This document shows positions 41,405 to 50,198 of a DNA stretch of 64,000 nucleotides, piece after piece. This stretch comes from an uncultured Prevotellaceae bacterium (GTDB lineage Bacteria; Bacteroidota; Bacteroidia; Bacteroidales; Bacteroidaceae). The stretch is from positions 19,263-83,262 of the forward strand of contig ONYA01000010.1 of NCBI GenBank assembly GCA_900321965.1, in the 5' to 3' direction. Positions within the stretch are counted from its first letter, which is position 1, and every line of letters starts with the position of its first letter. A program made the position numbers and the translations under genes. Below the pieces are notes generated by a model. It was not told the DNA's origin and did not search any database. It worked only from the letters and a program-made list of their open reading frames with translations.

Positions 41405-43051
41405 ATGACTAAAAAGATTCTATTGACCACTATCGCTGCCGTTGCGCTGACGGCAACAGCACAGAATTACCGTATTCCCGTCTCCGAGGAACACGAGCAG
41501 ATGCAGACGGGACAGTTTGAACCCACATGGGAGTCGTTGGAGACGCACCAGACGCCCGAATGGTTCCGCGATGCCAAGTTCGGCATCTGGGCCCACTGGG
41601 GAGCACAGTGCGTGGAGGGCTCTGGCGACTGGATGGCTCGTGGCCTCTATCTTGAGGGCGGCGGACAGTACAACTACCACCGCGAGCACTACGGTCATCC
41701 CTCGGAGTTCGGCTATAAGGACATCCTGCCCCTGTTCAAAGCCGAGAAGTGGGACCCCGAGGCACTCGTTGAGCGTTACAAGCGCTGTGGCGCGCAATAT
41801 TTCTTCGTCTTAGGCAACCACCACGACAACTACGACCTCTGGGACTCGAAGTACCAGCCTTGGAACTCTGTGAACATCGGTCCTAAGAAGGACATCCTCG
41901 AGGGTTGGGCGCGGGCTGCCAAGAAGGCTGGTTTGCCGCTGGGCATCTCGTTCCACGCCGACCACGCCTGGACGTGGTTTGAGCCCTCGCAGCGCTACGA
42001 CCTGAAGGGCGACAAGGCGGGCGTCTACTACGACGGCAACCTGACGAAGGAGGACGGCAAGGGCAAATGGTGGGAAGGACTCGACCCGCAGATGCTCTAC
42101 CAGCAGAACCACCCGATGAGCCAGGGCTCGTGGGACAACGGTCGCATCCACGCGCAGTGGGGCTGGGAGAACGGTGCCTGTCCGCCGTCACAGGAGTTTG
42201 TCACCAACTTCTTCGACCGCACCATCGATGCCATCAACCGCTACCAGCCCGACCTCATCTACTTCGACGTCACCGTCCTGCCGTTCTATCCGCTGAGCGA
42301 CTGCGGAATGAAGATTGCCACACACCTATATAATAAGAATCCGCGCGGTGTCGTCTTCGGCAAGATTCTGAGCGACGAGCAGAAGAAGGCGTTGACGTGG
42401 GACGTGGAGCGCGGTGCGCCTAACGCCATCATGGCCGACCCCTGGCAGACGTGTAACTGCATCGGCGACTGGCACTATAACACCGGCACTTATAAGCGCG
42501 GCTACCGCACGGCCACCAATATGGTGAAGCAACTCGTCGATATCGTATCGAAGAACGGCAACCTGCTGCTCAACATCCCCCTGCGTGCTGACGGCACCTA
42601 CGACGAGAAGGCCGCCGCCTTCCTCGACGAGTTAGAGGCCTGGATGACGCAGAACGGTGAGAGCATTTTTGGCACCCGTCCGTGGGTGAAGTTCGGTGAG
42701 GGTCCTGTGGCTGAGAAAGACATCGCCATCAATGCCCAGGGCTTCAACGAAGGTCAGTACAACGGCATGGATTATCACGACATCCGCTTCAACCAGACCA
42801 AGCGATATCTCTACGTTACCGCCATGGGCTGGCCCGAGGACGGTCGTCTTGTGGTGAAATCGTTGGCCAAGAAGAACCCCCACTTCAAGAAGAGCATCAC
42901 CTCCGTCTACCTGCTCGGCTATGGTAAGCTCCCTGCGCGCCAGACCGCCGAAGGTCTCGAGGTGCAGCTGCCACCGGCAAGTAGCTCGGCCCCAATGGCC
43001 GCTTGCCAGAGCAAGAACAAGATTGCCCCCGTGCTGCGCATCAACAAGTAA
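41405..43051 (+). CDS. GH29 alpha-L-fucosidase
   Basis: Start at the ATG at 41405 (MTKKILLTTIAAVALTATAQ, signal peptide). The product has 548 residues. GH29 pattern: EWFRDAKFGIWAHWGAQCVE, QYFFVLGNHHDNYDLWDSKY, LGISFHADHAWTW, the nucleophile strand PDLIYFDVTVLPF and NLLLNIPLRADGTYD. The enzyme releases alpha-L-fucose from glycans, probably in the periplasm. A C-terminal beta domain follows. The position directly behind a core aldolase and not inside a SusCD locus is unusual for a glycan gene. Confidence 0.9.
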   Translation: MTKKILLTTIAAVALTATAQNYRIPVSEEHEQMQTGQFEPTWESLETHQTPEWFRDAKFGIWAHWGAQCVEGSGDWMARGLYLEGGGQYNYHREHYGHPSEFGYKDILPLFKAEKWDPEALVERYKRCGAQYFFVLGNHHDNYDLWDSKYQPWNSVNIGPKKDILEGWARAAKKAGLPLGISFHADHAWTWFEPSQRYDLKGDKAGVYYDGNLTKEDGKGKWWEGLDPQMLYQQNHPMSQGSWDNGRIHAQWGWENGACPPSQEFVTNFFDRTIDAINRYQPDLIYFDVTVLPFYPLSDCGMKIATHLYNKNPRGVVFGKILSDEQKKALTWDVERGAPNAIMADPWQTCNCIGDWHYNTGTYKRGYRTATNMVKQLVDIVSKNGNLLLNIPLRADGTYDEKAAAFLDELEAWMTQNGESIFGTRPWVKFGEGPVAEKDIAINAQGFNEGQYNGMDYHDIRFNQTKRYLYVTAMGWPEDGRLVVKSLAKKNPHFKKSITSVYLLGYGKLPARQTAEGLEVQLPPASSSAPMAACQSKNKIAPVLRINK

Positions 43052-43149
43052 CGAGCTATATTTTTTGTATATTTTTATCTCAAAGAGTCAAAAAAGTCTG
43101 AAAACCTGCCTATCTGCTAATGTGTAGCCACTCTGAGGATTATATACCC

Positions 43150-43444
43150 ACACCTCTTACACCTGGCACTTAACTGGCTGTTTTTCAGCATAGTTTCCCA
43201 ATGGGTTGGTAGCACCAAGTGTCGCACCTAAGGTCGCACCAAGCATACATCGAATGTTTCACGGAAGTGGGCGGGAACGTAACGGCCTCTCAGAAAAATT
43301 TCACGGCCTCTCAGAAAAACGAGAGGCCGTAAGAGAAATGTTTCACGGTTGTTGGTGCGACCTTAGGTGCGACACTTGGTGCTACCAACCCATTGGGAAA
43401 CTATGCTGAAAAACAGCCAGTTAAGTGCCAGGTGTAAGAGGTGT
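43150..43444. repeat. Perfect 93-bp long inverted repeat
   Basis: Arms 43150-43242 and 43352-43444 are exact reverse complements over 93 bp, around a 109-bp centre. The centre has direct AATGTTTCACGG copies (43252, 43338) and ACGGCCTCTCAGAAAAA copies with a partly inverted third (GAGAGGCCGT). No ORF. The sequence is unrelated to the element at 15396-15808 but the plan is the same. Perfect arms imply a recent origin or active correction. Confidence 0.85.
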
Positions 43445-43568
43445 CACCTATTGTTTCTATATAAGTTTATTGTCTAAACTACGTCGGCATAGGGATTCTC
43501 CCCTGAAGTTTAGGGAAAGCGGTTGCTGATGTTAGGAAAAAGTCCTTGGACGGTGACGGACGTTTTGC

Positions 43569-43576
43569 TAATTTTG
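43569..43576 (+). promoter_or_regulatory. -7 box of the outer-membrane barrel gene
   Basis: TAATTTTG followed by CATCG, 29 bp ahead of the ATG at 43606. Confidence 0.6.
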
Positions 43577-43605
43577 CATCGTCAAACCAATAAAACTGTA
43601 CGACG

Positions 43606-44289
43606 ATGAAAAGAATGATGATGATTTTGATGCTGGCCGCATTGACGGCCGTGCCTTCAGTGGCACAATATGTGAGGCGCCCTTACGGTCGCCCCGTTCC
43701 GCCCCGCCATAGGAGTTATTATGCTGACGCCCCACGGACTCGTTCTGCCGTTGGTGGGTATTTCGGATTGCGTATAGGACTCGACGTGGCTACAGTCAAT
43801 GCTGACGACCGCTTTTTGGACGGCGATTCGCCCAAAGCGGGACTCGGCATTGGCTTTGCGGCGGGGCTGCAGGTGGCTCCGGCGACTCCCGTCTACTTGG
43901 AGACAGGACTGTCGTATGTAGAGAAAGGCGGTAAGGGCGGCACTGGCGGTTCCTACACTTACAGCATGAACTACTTGGAGGTGCCGTTCCTCGTCAAGTA
44001 TCAGCACAACTTCGACCGCCTGACCAGCATCCAGCCTTTCGCTGGCGTCTACTGCGCAACGGGCATTAGCGGCAAAATCAAGGAGAAGGATTGTCGACAG
44101 ACGCAAAGCACGTTCTCCGACGATGCCTTCAAGCGCTTCGACGGAGGTCTGCGCCTTGGCTGCGGACTACAGTTCGACCACCTCTACGCTGAGCTGGGCT
44201 ACGACATCGGTCTGGCGAATGTCAGCCACGATGACTTCAATACCGCCCATACTGGCTGCTTCTTTGCCAACGTAGGCGTGAATTTTTAG
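43606..44289 (+). CDS. Outer-membrane beta-barrel protein (PorT-like)
   Basis: The protein has 227 residues with a signal peptide ending PSVAQ. An Arg/Pro/Tyr-rich segment (YVRRPYGRPVPPRHRSYY) precedes alternating beta strands: GYFGLRIGLDVATVN, GIGFAAGLQVA, VYLETGLSYVEKGGKG, NYLEVPFLVKYQ, RLGCGLQFDHLYAELGYDIG, ending with an aromatic residue (FFANVGVNF) as barrel proteins do. It is a member of the small Bacteroidetes barrel family (OMP_b-brl). Function unknown. It is a single-gene unit with promoter and terminator. Confidence 0.8.
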   Translation: MKRMMMILMLAALTAVPSVAQYVRRPYGRPVPPRHRSYYADAPRTRSAVGGYFGLRIGLDVATVNADDRFLDGDSPKAGLGIGFAAGLQVAPATPVYLETGLSYVEKGGKGGTGGSYTYSMNYLEVPFLVKYQHNFDRLTSIQPFAGVYCATGISGKIKEKDCRQTQSTFSDDAFKRFDGGLRLGCGLQFDHLYAELGYDIGLANVSHDDFNTAHTGCFFANVGVNF

Positions 44290-44310
44290 GAGATTCTCTT
44301 AATATAATAA

Positions 44311-44350
44311 GGTGGAAATGTTAAAAATGCATTTCCACCTTCATTTTTTT
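44311..44350 (+). terminator. Terminator of the barrel-protein gene
   Basis: GGTGGAAATG (44311-44320), 9-bp loop, CATTTCCACC (44330-44339), then TTCATTTTTTT. Confidence 0.8.
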
Positions 44351-44359
44351 GCCAAAAAG

Positions 44360-44391
44360 TTTGGAGCGTATTGATAATTGTGTTACTTTTG
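44360..44391 (+). promoter_or_regulatory. Promoter of the YtrB-like ABC operon
   Basis: -33 TTTGG at 44360-44364 and -7 TACTTTTG at 44384-44391. The 19-bp stretch AAAAGTTTGGAGCGTATTG is shared with the aqpZ promoter. Confidence 0.65.
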
Positions 44392-44452
44392 CAGTGTCCT
44401 ATTTAAGTAGTACACTAAAACAGTAACAAAAAACCATTAAGAATATAGCAAT

Positions 44453-45283
44453 ATGATTCAAGTAAACCACATCAGTTTCAAGTATGCCGGATCGAAGCAT
44501 CTGGTATTCGACGATTTCAGCCTCACGCTGGAGGAGAACCGTATCTACGGTCTGTTAGGAAAGAACGGAACGGGCAAGTCGACGCTGCTCTACCTGATCT
44601 CAGGACTGTTGCGCCCCTCTTGCGGTTCTGTGTGTTGTGATGATATCGCAACAAAAAAGCGCGAGCCCGAAACCCTGCGCAACATATTCTTCGTGACGGA
44701 GGAGTTTGAGATGCCCGCCATCCGTCTCTCGGAATATGTGAAGCTCTACAAGCCTTTCTACCCGAACTTCTCTGACGAGGTGTTGCAAGAGTGTCTGGCT
44801 GACTTCGAACTGCCTGCCGACGTACATCTGAACGAGCTGTCGATGGGTCAGCGCAAGAAGGCCTATATCGCCTTTGCCATGGCTACCAACACGAAGTATC
44901 TCTTCATGGACGAACCGACGAACGGACTGGACATCCCCTCGAAGTCGCAGTTCCGCAAGGTCATTGCCCGGCACATGACGGAAGAGCGAACCGTGGTTGT
45001 CTCTACCCATCAGGTACACGATGTGGAGCAGATGCTCGACCATATCCTGATGCTCGACAAGCACTCGGTATTGTTGAATGCCTCGATGCAGGAGATTCAG
45101 AACCAGTACACCTTCGAATACCGTTCGCCGCAGCAGATGGACGACAGTGTGCTCTATGCCGAACCTACGCTGCAGGGCAATGCCGTCATCTGCCGCCGTC
45201 AGGAGGGCGATGCCGAGACGCAGGTGAACCTCGAACTGCTGTTCAACTACAAGACAACCTCAAAGACAGAATCAGTATTGTAA
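44453..45283 (+). CDS. ABC transporter ATP-binding protein (YtrB-like)
   Basis: The protein has 276 residues: Walker A GLLGKNGTGKSTLLYL, signature LSMGQRKKAYIAFAM (variant LSMGQ), Walker B YLFMDEPTNGLD, and H-loop VVSTHQVHDVEQM. It pairs with the membrane protein at 45357 and the GntR regulator at 46211 in the arrangement of YtrA-type operons, which respond to cell-envelope stress. The substrate cannot be told. Confidence 0.88.
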   Translation: MIQVNHISFKYAGSKHLVFDDFSLTLEENRIYGLLGKNGTGKSTLLYLISGLLRPSCGSVCCDDIATKKREPETLRNIFFVTEEFEMPAIRLSEYVKLYKPFYPNFSDEVLQECLADFELPADVHLNELSMGQRKKAYIAFAMATNTKYLFMDEPTNGLDIPSKSQFRKVIARHMTEERTVVVSTHQVHDVEQMLDHILMLDKHSVLLNASMQEIQNQYTFEYRSPQQMDDSVLYAEPTLQGNAVICRRQEGDAETQVNLELLFNYKTTSKTESVL

Positions 45284-45356
45284 AAGGACCACGAATTTCA
45301 CAAATTTCACGAATTATTGAATCACAGATTTCCTCGAATTAAACGAATAGACAATT

Positions 45357-46214
45357 ATGAGTACATTTAATATCAATAGATTTGGTCAGGCACTGAAGTG
45401 CCACTTCCTGGTAGAGCGTCACACTTGGATTCGCCTCTTTGGCATCTTTACGCTGGTGCTGTTTATGGCCAATTTGTTCTTCACCCGCGTGGCAAACAAT
45501 AGCTATCAGTCGTTGGCAGAGAACTGGAAGGGCGAAGAACTGTATCACACTTATCGTCACATTGTGGAACAGACCTCCGTCTTTGCTGCCATCTTCTTCT
45601 GCTTCGCCATGCTCATCGGTGCCAGCCTGATGTTCCGTCAGATGAAGGACACGCGCAAGCGCTCAGCCTATCTGTTGTGGCCTGTCTCCAATTTAGAGAA
45701 ATACATCGTCAGTTTTCTGCACAGTTTTGTGCTGATGTTCTTCTTGACGATTGCTTCAATAGTGGTGGCAGATGCTCTCCGCGTGTTCATCGACTGGTTG
45801 ACAGGACGTGTCATCATCTGGGCTTTCACGATACCATTTGAAGGGATAAATAACCCGAATAGTGTTGCCGGGGATTGGCAGATGGTATGGATGTTCTTCA
45901 ACTGGGCGTTCTATATTCATTCGCTCTATATCGTGGGTGGTACACTGTTCCGTCGCCAGCAGTTCCTGTTTACCAGTGGCACGATTGTGGTTGTGGGTAT
46001 CCTGTTGATAATGCTGCTGAACAAGATTCACCCCGATGTTGAGTTCATATCGGGAACATGGGACGAGAAGACGGAAACATACAACCAGGTATTCCACCCC
46101 TTCTTCTATGTTTTTAACTCAGTGATGTGTGGCCTGATCGTCTTCCACTACTGGGCTTCTTACAAGCTGTTTACCCGCATTCAGGTTATTAACAATAAAT
46201 GGTTGAACGTATGA
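45357..46214 (+). CDS. ABC-2-type membrane protein
   Basis: The protein has 285 residues with about six hydrophobic segments (LFGIFTLVLFMANLFF, AAIFFCFAMLIGASLMF, FLHSFVLMFFLTIASIVV, MFFNWAFYIHSLYIVG, GTIVVVGILLIMLLN, FFYVFNSVMCGLIVFHYW). No soluble domain. It is the likely permease partner of the ATPase upstream, and its stop overlaps the GntR start by 4 bp (ATGA). Confidence 0.75.
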   Translation: MSTFNINRFGQALKCHFLVERHTWIRLFGIFTLVLFMANLFFTRVANNSYQSLAENWKGEELYHTYRHIVEQTSVFAAIFFCFAMLIGASLMFRQMKDTRKRSAYLLWPVSNLEKYIVSFLHSFVLMFFLTIASIVVADALRVFIDWLTGRVIIWAFTIPFEGINNPNSVAGDWQMVWMFFNWAFYIHSLYIVGGTLFRRQQFLFTSGTIVVVGILLIMLLNKIHPDVEFISGTWDEKTETYNQVFHPFFYVFNSVMCGLIVFHYWASYKLFTRIQVINNKWLNV

Positions 46215-46567
46215 TATTTACAAATGATAAAGCGATATACCTCCAGATGGCTGACCGTCTGTGCGACGAGATCCTGTCGGGAGCGTATAAGGACGATGAC
46301 CGCATACCGTCCGTCCGGGAGTATGCCGTGCTCCTTGAGGTGAATACGAATACGGCGGTGAAGGCATACGACGAGCTGTCACGCGCGAACATTATCTATA
46401 ATAAGCGTGGACTGGGCTACTTCGTGACGCCGGGTGCCAAGAAGCAGATACTGAAGGAGCGCAAACGTGAGTTCATGAAGGAGCGTCTGCCAGAGCTGTT
46501 CCGCCAGATGCAGCTCTTAGGCATCACGTTAGAAGATGTTAAAGATGCGTATGATGCGCAACAATAA
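46211..46567 (+). CDS. GntR-family regulator, YtrA subfamily
   Basis: Start at the ATG at 46211, overlapping the permease stop. The product has 118 residues. The winged helix is at residues 8-75 (KAIYLQMADRLCDEILSGAY, RIPSVREYAVLLEVNTNTAV, GLGYFVTPGAKK) and a short helical tail lacks a large effector domain, as in YtrA. It probably represses the operon that contains it. Confidence 0.88.
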   Translation: MIFTNDKAIYLQMADRLCDEILSGAYKDDDRIPSVREYAVLLEVNTNTAVKAYDELSRANIIYNKRGLGYFVTPGAKKQILKERKREFMKERLPELFRQMQLLGITLEDVKDAYDAQQ

Positions 46568-46606
46568 GCGCGGTATTTGCGTCTAACATACAAACCATCA
46601 ACCAAA

Positions 46607-47326
46607 ATGATCCATTTACAAGACGTTAACAAGACCTATTACGGTGCACAGCCGCTGCACGTATTGAAGGGTATCAACCTCGACATTGCCAAGGGCGAGT
46701 TCGTGAGTATCATGGGTGCCTCGGGTTCGGGAAAGTCGACCCTGTTGAACATCCTCGGCATCCTCGACAACTACGACTCCGGACTATACGAGCTGGCCGG
46801 TGTGCCCATCAGGAACCTGTCGGAGACGAAGGCGGCCGACTACCGCAACCGTATGATAGGCTTTATCTTCCAGTCGTTTAATCTCATCTCGTTTAAGACT
46901 GCCGTGGAAAACGTTGAGTTGCCATTATTTTATCAAGGGGTGTCCAGGAGGAAGCGCCATCAGATGGCTCTGGAGTATCTGGAGCGTCTGGGCCTCCTCG
47001 ACTGGGCCGAACATTACCCCAACGAACTGTCGGGAGGACAGCGTCAGCGCGTGGCAATAGCCCGAGCACTCATCACCCGTCCACAGATTATCCTGGCCGA
47101 CGAACCTACAGGCGCACTCGACTCGAAGACCTCTGTGGAGGTGATGCAGTTGCTCAAGCAGCTGAACCAGGACGACGGCATGACCATTGTCGTGGTGACG
47201 CACGAGAGCGGTGTGGCAAACGAGACGAACAAGATAGTACACATCAAGGACGGCATCATCGGAAAGATCGAGGAAAACCTTAACCACAATGCCTCGCCCT
47301 TCGGCAGCGGAGGAATAATGAAATAA
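46607..47326 (+). CDS. MacB/LolD-type ABC ATP-binding protein, second exporter
   Basis: Start at the ATG at 46607 (MIHLQDVNKTYYGAQPL). The product has 239 residues: Walker A GASGSGKSTLL, signature LSGGQRQRVAIARAL, Walker B IILADEPTGALD, H-loop VVTHESGVANE. It energises the two permeases that follow. It lies 39 bp behind the GntR gene and may share its regulation. Confidence 0.9.
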   Translation: MIHLQDVNKTYYGAQPLHVLKGINLDIAKGEFVSIMGASGSGKSTLLNILGILDNYDSGLYELAGVPIRNLSETKAADYRNRMIGFIFQSFNLISFKTAVENVELPLFYQGVSRRKRHQMALEYLERLGLLDWAEHYPNELSGGQRQRVAIARALITRPQIILADEPTGALDSKTSVEVMQLLKQLNQDDGMTIVVVTHESGVANETNKIVHIKDGIIGKIEENLNHNASPFGSGGIMK

Positions 47327-47329
47327 CTA

Positions 47330-47406
47330 GAAAATCTAGATGGTCTAGAAAAACTAGATGGTCTAGATAATCTAGATAATCTAGAAAATCTAGAAAAAAA
47401 AGAATT
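47330..47406. repeat. Tandem CTAGATGGT/CTAGATAAT-type spacer
   Basis: At least seven units of about 10 bp based on TCTAGA lie between the ATPase and the first permease (AACTAGAAAATCTAGATGGT...). The spacer ends 1 bp before the ATG, so copy-number change would alter the ribosome-binding region. Confidence 0.65.
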
Positions 47407-48726
47407 ATGCGTGATATATTTACAGAAATATGGTCGACGGCCAGACGTAACAAGCTGCGCACGACGCTGACGGGATTTGCCGTGGCGTGGGGCATCTTCA
47501 TGCTCATCGTGCTGCTTGGTGCGGGCAATGGCCTGATTAATGCCAACCTGAAGCAGAGCGACCGTTTCCTCTCGTCGTCGATGGTGGTCTTTGGCGGTTG
47601 GACGTCGAAGCCCTACCAGGGACTGAAGGAAGGCCGCGACATCCGTCTGCATGAGCGCGACATGGAGATTACCGAAACGGAATTTGCTGAAAACGTTGAC
47701 GAGGTGGGTGCGCAATACAACACATCGGCCACCATCAGCCTCGGTCAGCAGTATATCAGCACGAACATCAGCGGCGTCTATCCCAACCACACGAAGATCA
47801 ACAAGGTGGAGCTGCTTCATGGCCGCTTCATCAACGAGATTGATATCCGCGAGAGCCGGAAGGTGCTCGTGTTGAGTGATAAGCAGGCGAAGGAATTAGC
47901 CCCCCCTTCTGCCCCCGAGGGGGCTACAATAGCATTGGCTCGCAAAACTAACGAAGCCCCCTCGGGGGCCGTAGGGGGGGCTTTGGTGGGCCGCTTCGTC
48001 AATGTTGGGAACTTCGCCTTCAAGGTGGTGGGTATCTACAAGGAACAGGAGAACGGACGTGCCGACGTTTTTTCCAGCTACTCGGCCATCAAGCGCATCT
48101 TCGGTGCCAAGACCGACGACGCCGGCCGCATCGAGTTTACCTTCCACGGTCTGACCACGGTGCCGGCTAACGAAGAGTTCGAGAAGGACTACCGCCGCCG
48201 GCTGAACGCCGAGCATCAGGCTCATCCGGACGACGAGGACGCCGTCTGGCTGTGGAACCGCTTTACGCAGAACCTGCAGATGGAGCAGGGCATTGGCATC
48301 ATCCGCACGGCCCTTTGGATTGTGGGTCTCTTCACGCTGTTGTCTGGTATTGTGGGCGTGTCGAACATCATGCTCATCACCGTCAAGGAGCGTACCCATG
48401 AGTTTGGCATCCGCAAGGCTATCGGCGCCAAACCCTGGAGCATCCTGCGGCTGATTATTGTCGAGAGTGTCATCATCACCACCATCTTCGGCTACATCGG
48501 TATGCTGTTGGGCATCTTCGCCAACGAGTATATGGATGCTACGATAGGCCACGAGACCATCGATACGGGTCTGTTCAAGGCCACGATGTTCCTCGATCCT
48601 ACCGTCGGACTGGATGTCTGCATCGAAGCCACGATGGTGATGATTATTGCAGGAACGATAGCCGGACTGATTCCCGCCTTCAAGGCCAGTCGCATACGTC
48701 CTATTGAAGCATTAAGAGCAGAGTAG
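47407..48726 (+). CDS. MacB-like permease, second exporter, first subunit
   Basis: The protein has 439 residues: N-terminal helix GFAVAWGIFMLIVLLGAGNG, MacB periplasmic core, then three C-terminal helices with KERTHEFGIRKAIGAKPW and FKASRIRPIEALRAE. An unusual 28-residue insert (about residues 165-193) contains APPSAPEGA and [11 protein letters not shown] and is encoded by an inverted pair of palindromic repeats (47896-47983). It lies in the periplasmic part and keeps the frame. The gene forms a heteromeric pump with the next permease. Confidence 0.88.
   Translation: MRDIFTEIWSTARRNKLRTTLTGFAVAWGIFMLIVLLGAGNGLINANLKQSDRFLSSSMVVFGGWTSKPYQGLKEGRDIRLHERDMEITETEFAENVDEVGAQYNTSATISLGQQYISTNISGVYPNHTKINKVELLHGRFINEIDIRESRKVLVLSDKQAKELAPPSAPEGATIALARKTNEAPSGAVGGALVGRFVNVGNFAFKVVGIYKEQENGRADVFSSYSAIKRIFGAKTDDAGRIEFTFHGLTTVPANEEFEKDYRRRLNAEHQAHPDDEDAVWLWNRFTQNLQMEQGIGIIRTALWIVGLFTLLSGIVGVSNIMLITVKERTHEFGIRKAIGAKPWSILRLIIVESVIITTIFGYIGMLLGIFANEYMDATIGHETIDTGLFKATMFLDPTVGLDVCIEATMVMIIAGTIAGLIPAFKASRIRPIEALRAE
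47896..47983. repeat. Coding palindromic repeats, family B, inverted pair in a permease
   Basis: Left arm TAGCCCCCCCTTCTGCCCCC+GAGGGGGCTA (47897-47926) and right arm GAAGCCCCCTCGGGGGCCGT+AGGGGGGGCT (47953-47982) are near reverse complements about 26 bp apart. The same pair organisation recurs in obgE (57433-57513). Confidence 0.75.
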
Positions 48727-48727
48727 G

Positions 48728-48853
48728 AGGCCTCCCCAAGCCCCTCCGAAGGAGGGGATGTTTAAAATGATTAAGCGATGAAAAGAATACAAGATATTAT
48801 CAGCAAGAGTAACCGAAAGTCCCTCCCTTGGGGAGGGGTTGGGGTGGGCCTTG
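48728..48853. repeat. Inverted family A repeats around the second permease start
   Basis: Direct copy 48728-48762 (CCTCCCCAAGCCCCTCCGAA) between the genes and inverted copy 48820-48853 (CCTCCCTTGGGGAGGGGTTG) inside the next ORF, where it encodes SLPWGGVGVGL. Confidence 0.7.
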
Positions 48854-50091
48854 ACCTAGACTCCTACCGCGAGGTGCTCGACACCCTGACACGCAACAAG
48901 GCGCGTTCGTTCCTGACGGGCTTTGGCGTCTTCTGGGGTGTGTTCATGCTCGTGGCACTGATGGGTGGCGGCAACGGACTGAAAGAGCTGCTCCAGCAGA
49001 ATTTCGCTGGCTTCGCCACCAATAGCGCCTTAGTGTGGGCGCAACCCACGAGCAAAGCATACAAGGGCTTCCGCAAGGGGCGTATGTGGGCGATGGACTA
49101 CAAGGACATAGAGCGCATACGTCGCAGCGTCCCTGAGCTCGACGTCGTCACGCCCCTGCTCTTCTCGAACGGCGGTACCGCCTACTACGGCGACCGCAAG
49201 TCCACTGTCGGCGTCAGCGGCGCTATGCCCGACTATCAGCGCGTGAACGAGCCGAAGATGTTCTACGGCCGATACATCGACGAGGCAGATATCCGTGACC
49301 ACCGCAAGGTGTGCGTCATCCAGAAGAAGACCTATAAGGAACTGTTCCCAGGTGGTGGCGACCCCTGCGGCAAGAGCATCCGCATTGACAATATATATTA
49401 TCAGATAATAGGCGTTGACTACAACATGAGCGAGGGTGTCAACATCAGTGGTGAAAACGGCACGGGTGTCACCCTGCCTCTGACCTTCATGCAGCAGGCC
49501 TATAATCGAGGCAACGCTGTCGACCTGATAGCCGTCACCGGCCGCAAGGGCGTGGTGATGTCGAAAGTCACCGACCGCATCCGCGAGACCGTTGCCCGTG
49601 CCCATACCATCGACCCGACAGACGAACAGGGCGCTATGGTGTTCAACACCGAGGTGCTCTTCCAGTTGCTCGACAACCTGTTCAAGGGCGTCAACTTCCT
49701 CATTTGGTTGGTGGGTCTAGGAACATTGCTGGCAGGCTCCATCGGTGTGTCGAACATCATGATGGTCACCGTCCGCGAGCGCACCACGGAGATAGGTATC
49801 CGTCGAGCCATCGGCGCCACGCCCAAGGTGATACTGTCGCAGATTATCAGTGAGAGTATCGTATTGACATTAGTGGCGGGTATGAGCGGCATCCTCTTCG
49901 GCGTGCTGATCCTGCAGATGCTGGAGCTGGCTAACACAGAAGACGGCATCCTCGCCGCCCACTTCCAGATTGGTTTCTGGACGGCCCTTTTCGCGGCCCT
50001 TGTGGTATCGGTGATGGGTGTCCTCGCAGGACTTGCCCCTGCCGCCCGAGCCATGTCAATCAAACCCGTTGACGCGATGCGTGACGAATAA
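48778..50091 (+). CDS. MacB-like permease, second exporter, second subunit
   Basis: The protein has 437 residues. Residues 1-35 are partly made of a dispersed repeat (SLPWGGVGVGL), so the original start may have been further in (near DLDSYREVLDTL). Then follow the first helix (SFLTGFGVFWGVFMLVALMG), the periplasmic core, and the FtsX-type end (RERTTEIGIRRAIGATPKVI, VVSVMGVLAGLAPAARAMSI, KPVDAMRDE). It is probably the partner of the permease at 47407. Confidence 0.85.
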   Translation: MKRIQDIISKSNRKSLPWGGVGVGLDLDSYREVLDTLTRNKARSFLTGFGVFWGVFMLVALMGGGNGLKELLQQNFAGFATNSALVWAQPTSKAYKGFRKGRMWAMDYKDIERIRRSVPELDVVTPLLFSNGGTAYYGDRKSTVGVSGAMPDYQRVNEPKMFYGRYIDEADIRDHRKVCVIQKKTYKELFPGGGDPCGKSIRIDNIYYQIIGVDYNMSEGVNISGENGTGVTLPLTFMQQAYNRGNAVDLIAVTGRKGVVMSKVTDRIRETVARAHTIDPTDEQGAMVFNTEVLFQLLDNLFKGVNFLIWLVGLGTLLAGSIGVSNIMMVTVRERTTEIGIRRAIGATPKVILSQIISESIVLTLVAGMSGILFGVLILQMLELANTEDGILAAHFQIGFWTALFAALVVSVMGVLAGLAPAARAMSIKPVDAMRDE

Positions 50092-50092
50092 G

Positions 50093-50198
50093 GGTAATGG
50101 GATTAATAGGACCTATGAGACCTATGAGTCCTATAAGACCTATAACTCCCATTAGTCCCATTAGTCCCATAAAACAACAACAACAAAACAACAACAAT
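50093..50198. repeat. Low-complexity spacer (ACCTATGAGTCCTAT and AACAACA repeats)
   Basis: Repeated CCTATGAG/CCCATTAGT units followed by CAACAACAACAA tracts occupy the whole gap before the adaptor ATG at 50199. The frame happens to be open (MGLIGPMRPMSPIRPITPIS...), which is a repeat artefact. Confidence 0.65.

Noticed and set aside
50097-50198. In-frame N-terminal extension of the HlyD adaptor (MGLIGPMRPMSPIRP...)
   Set aside because: It is the translation of a tandem-repeat spacer; a normal membrane-anchor start lies at 50199.
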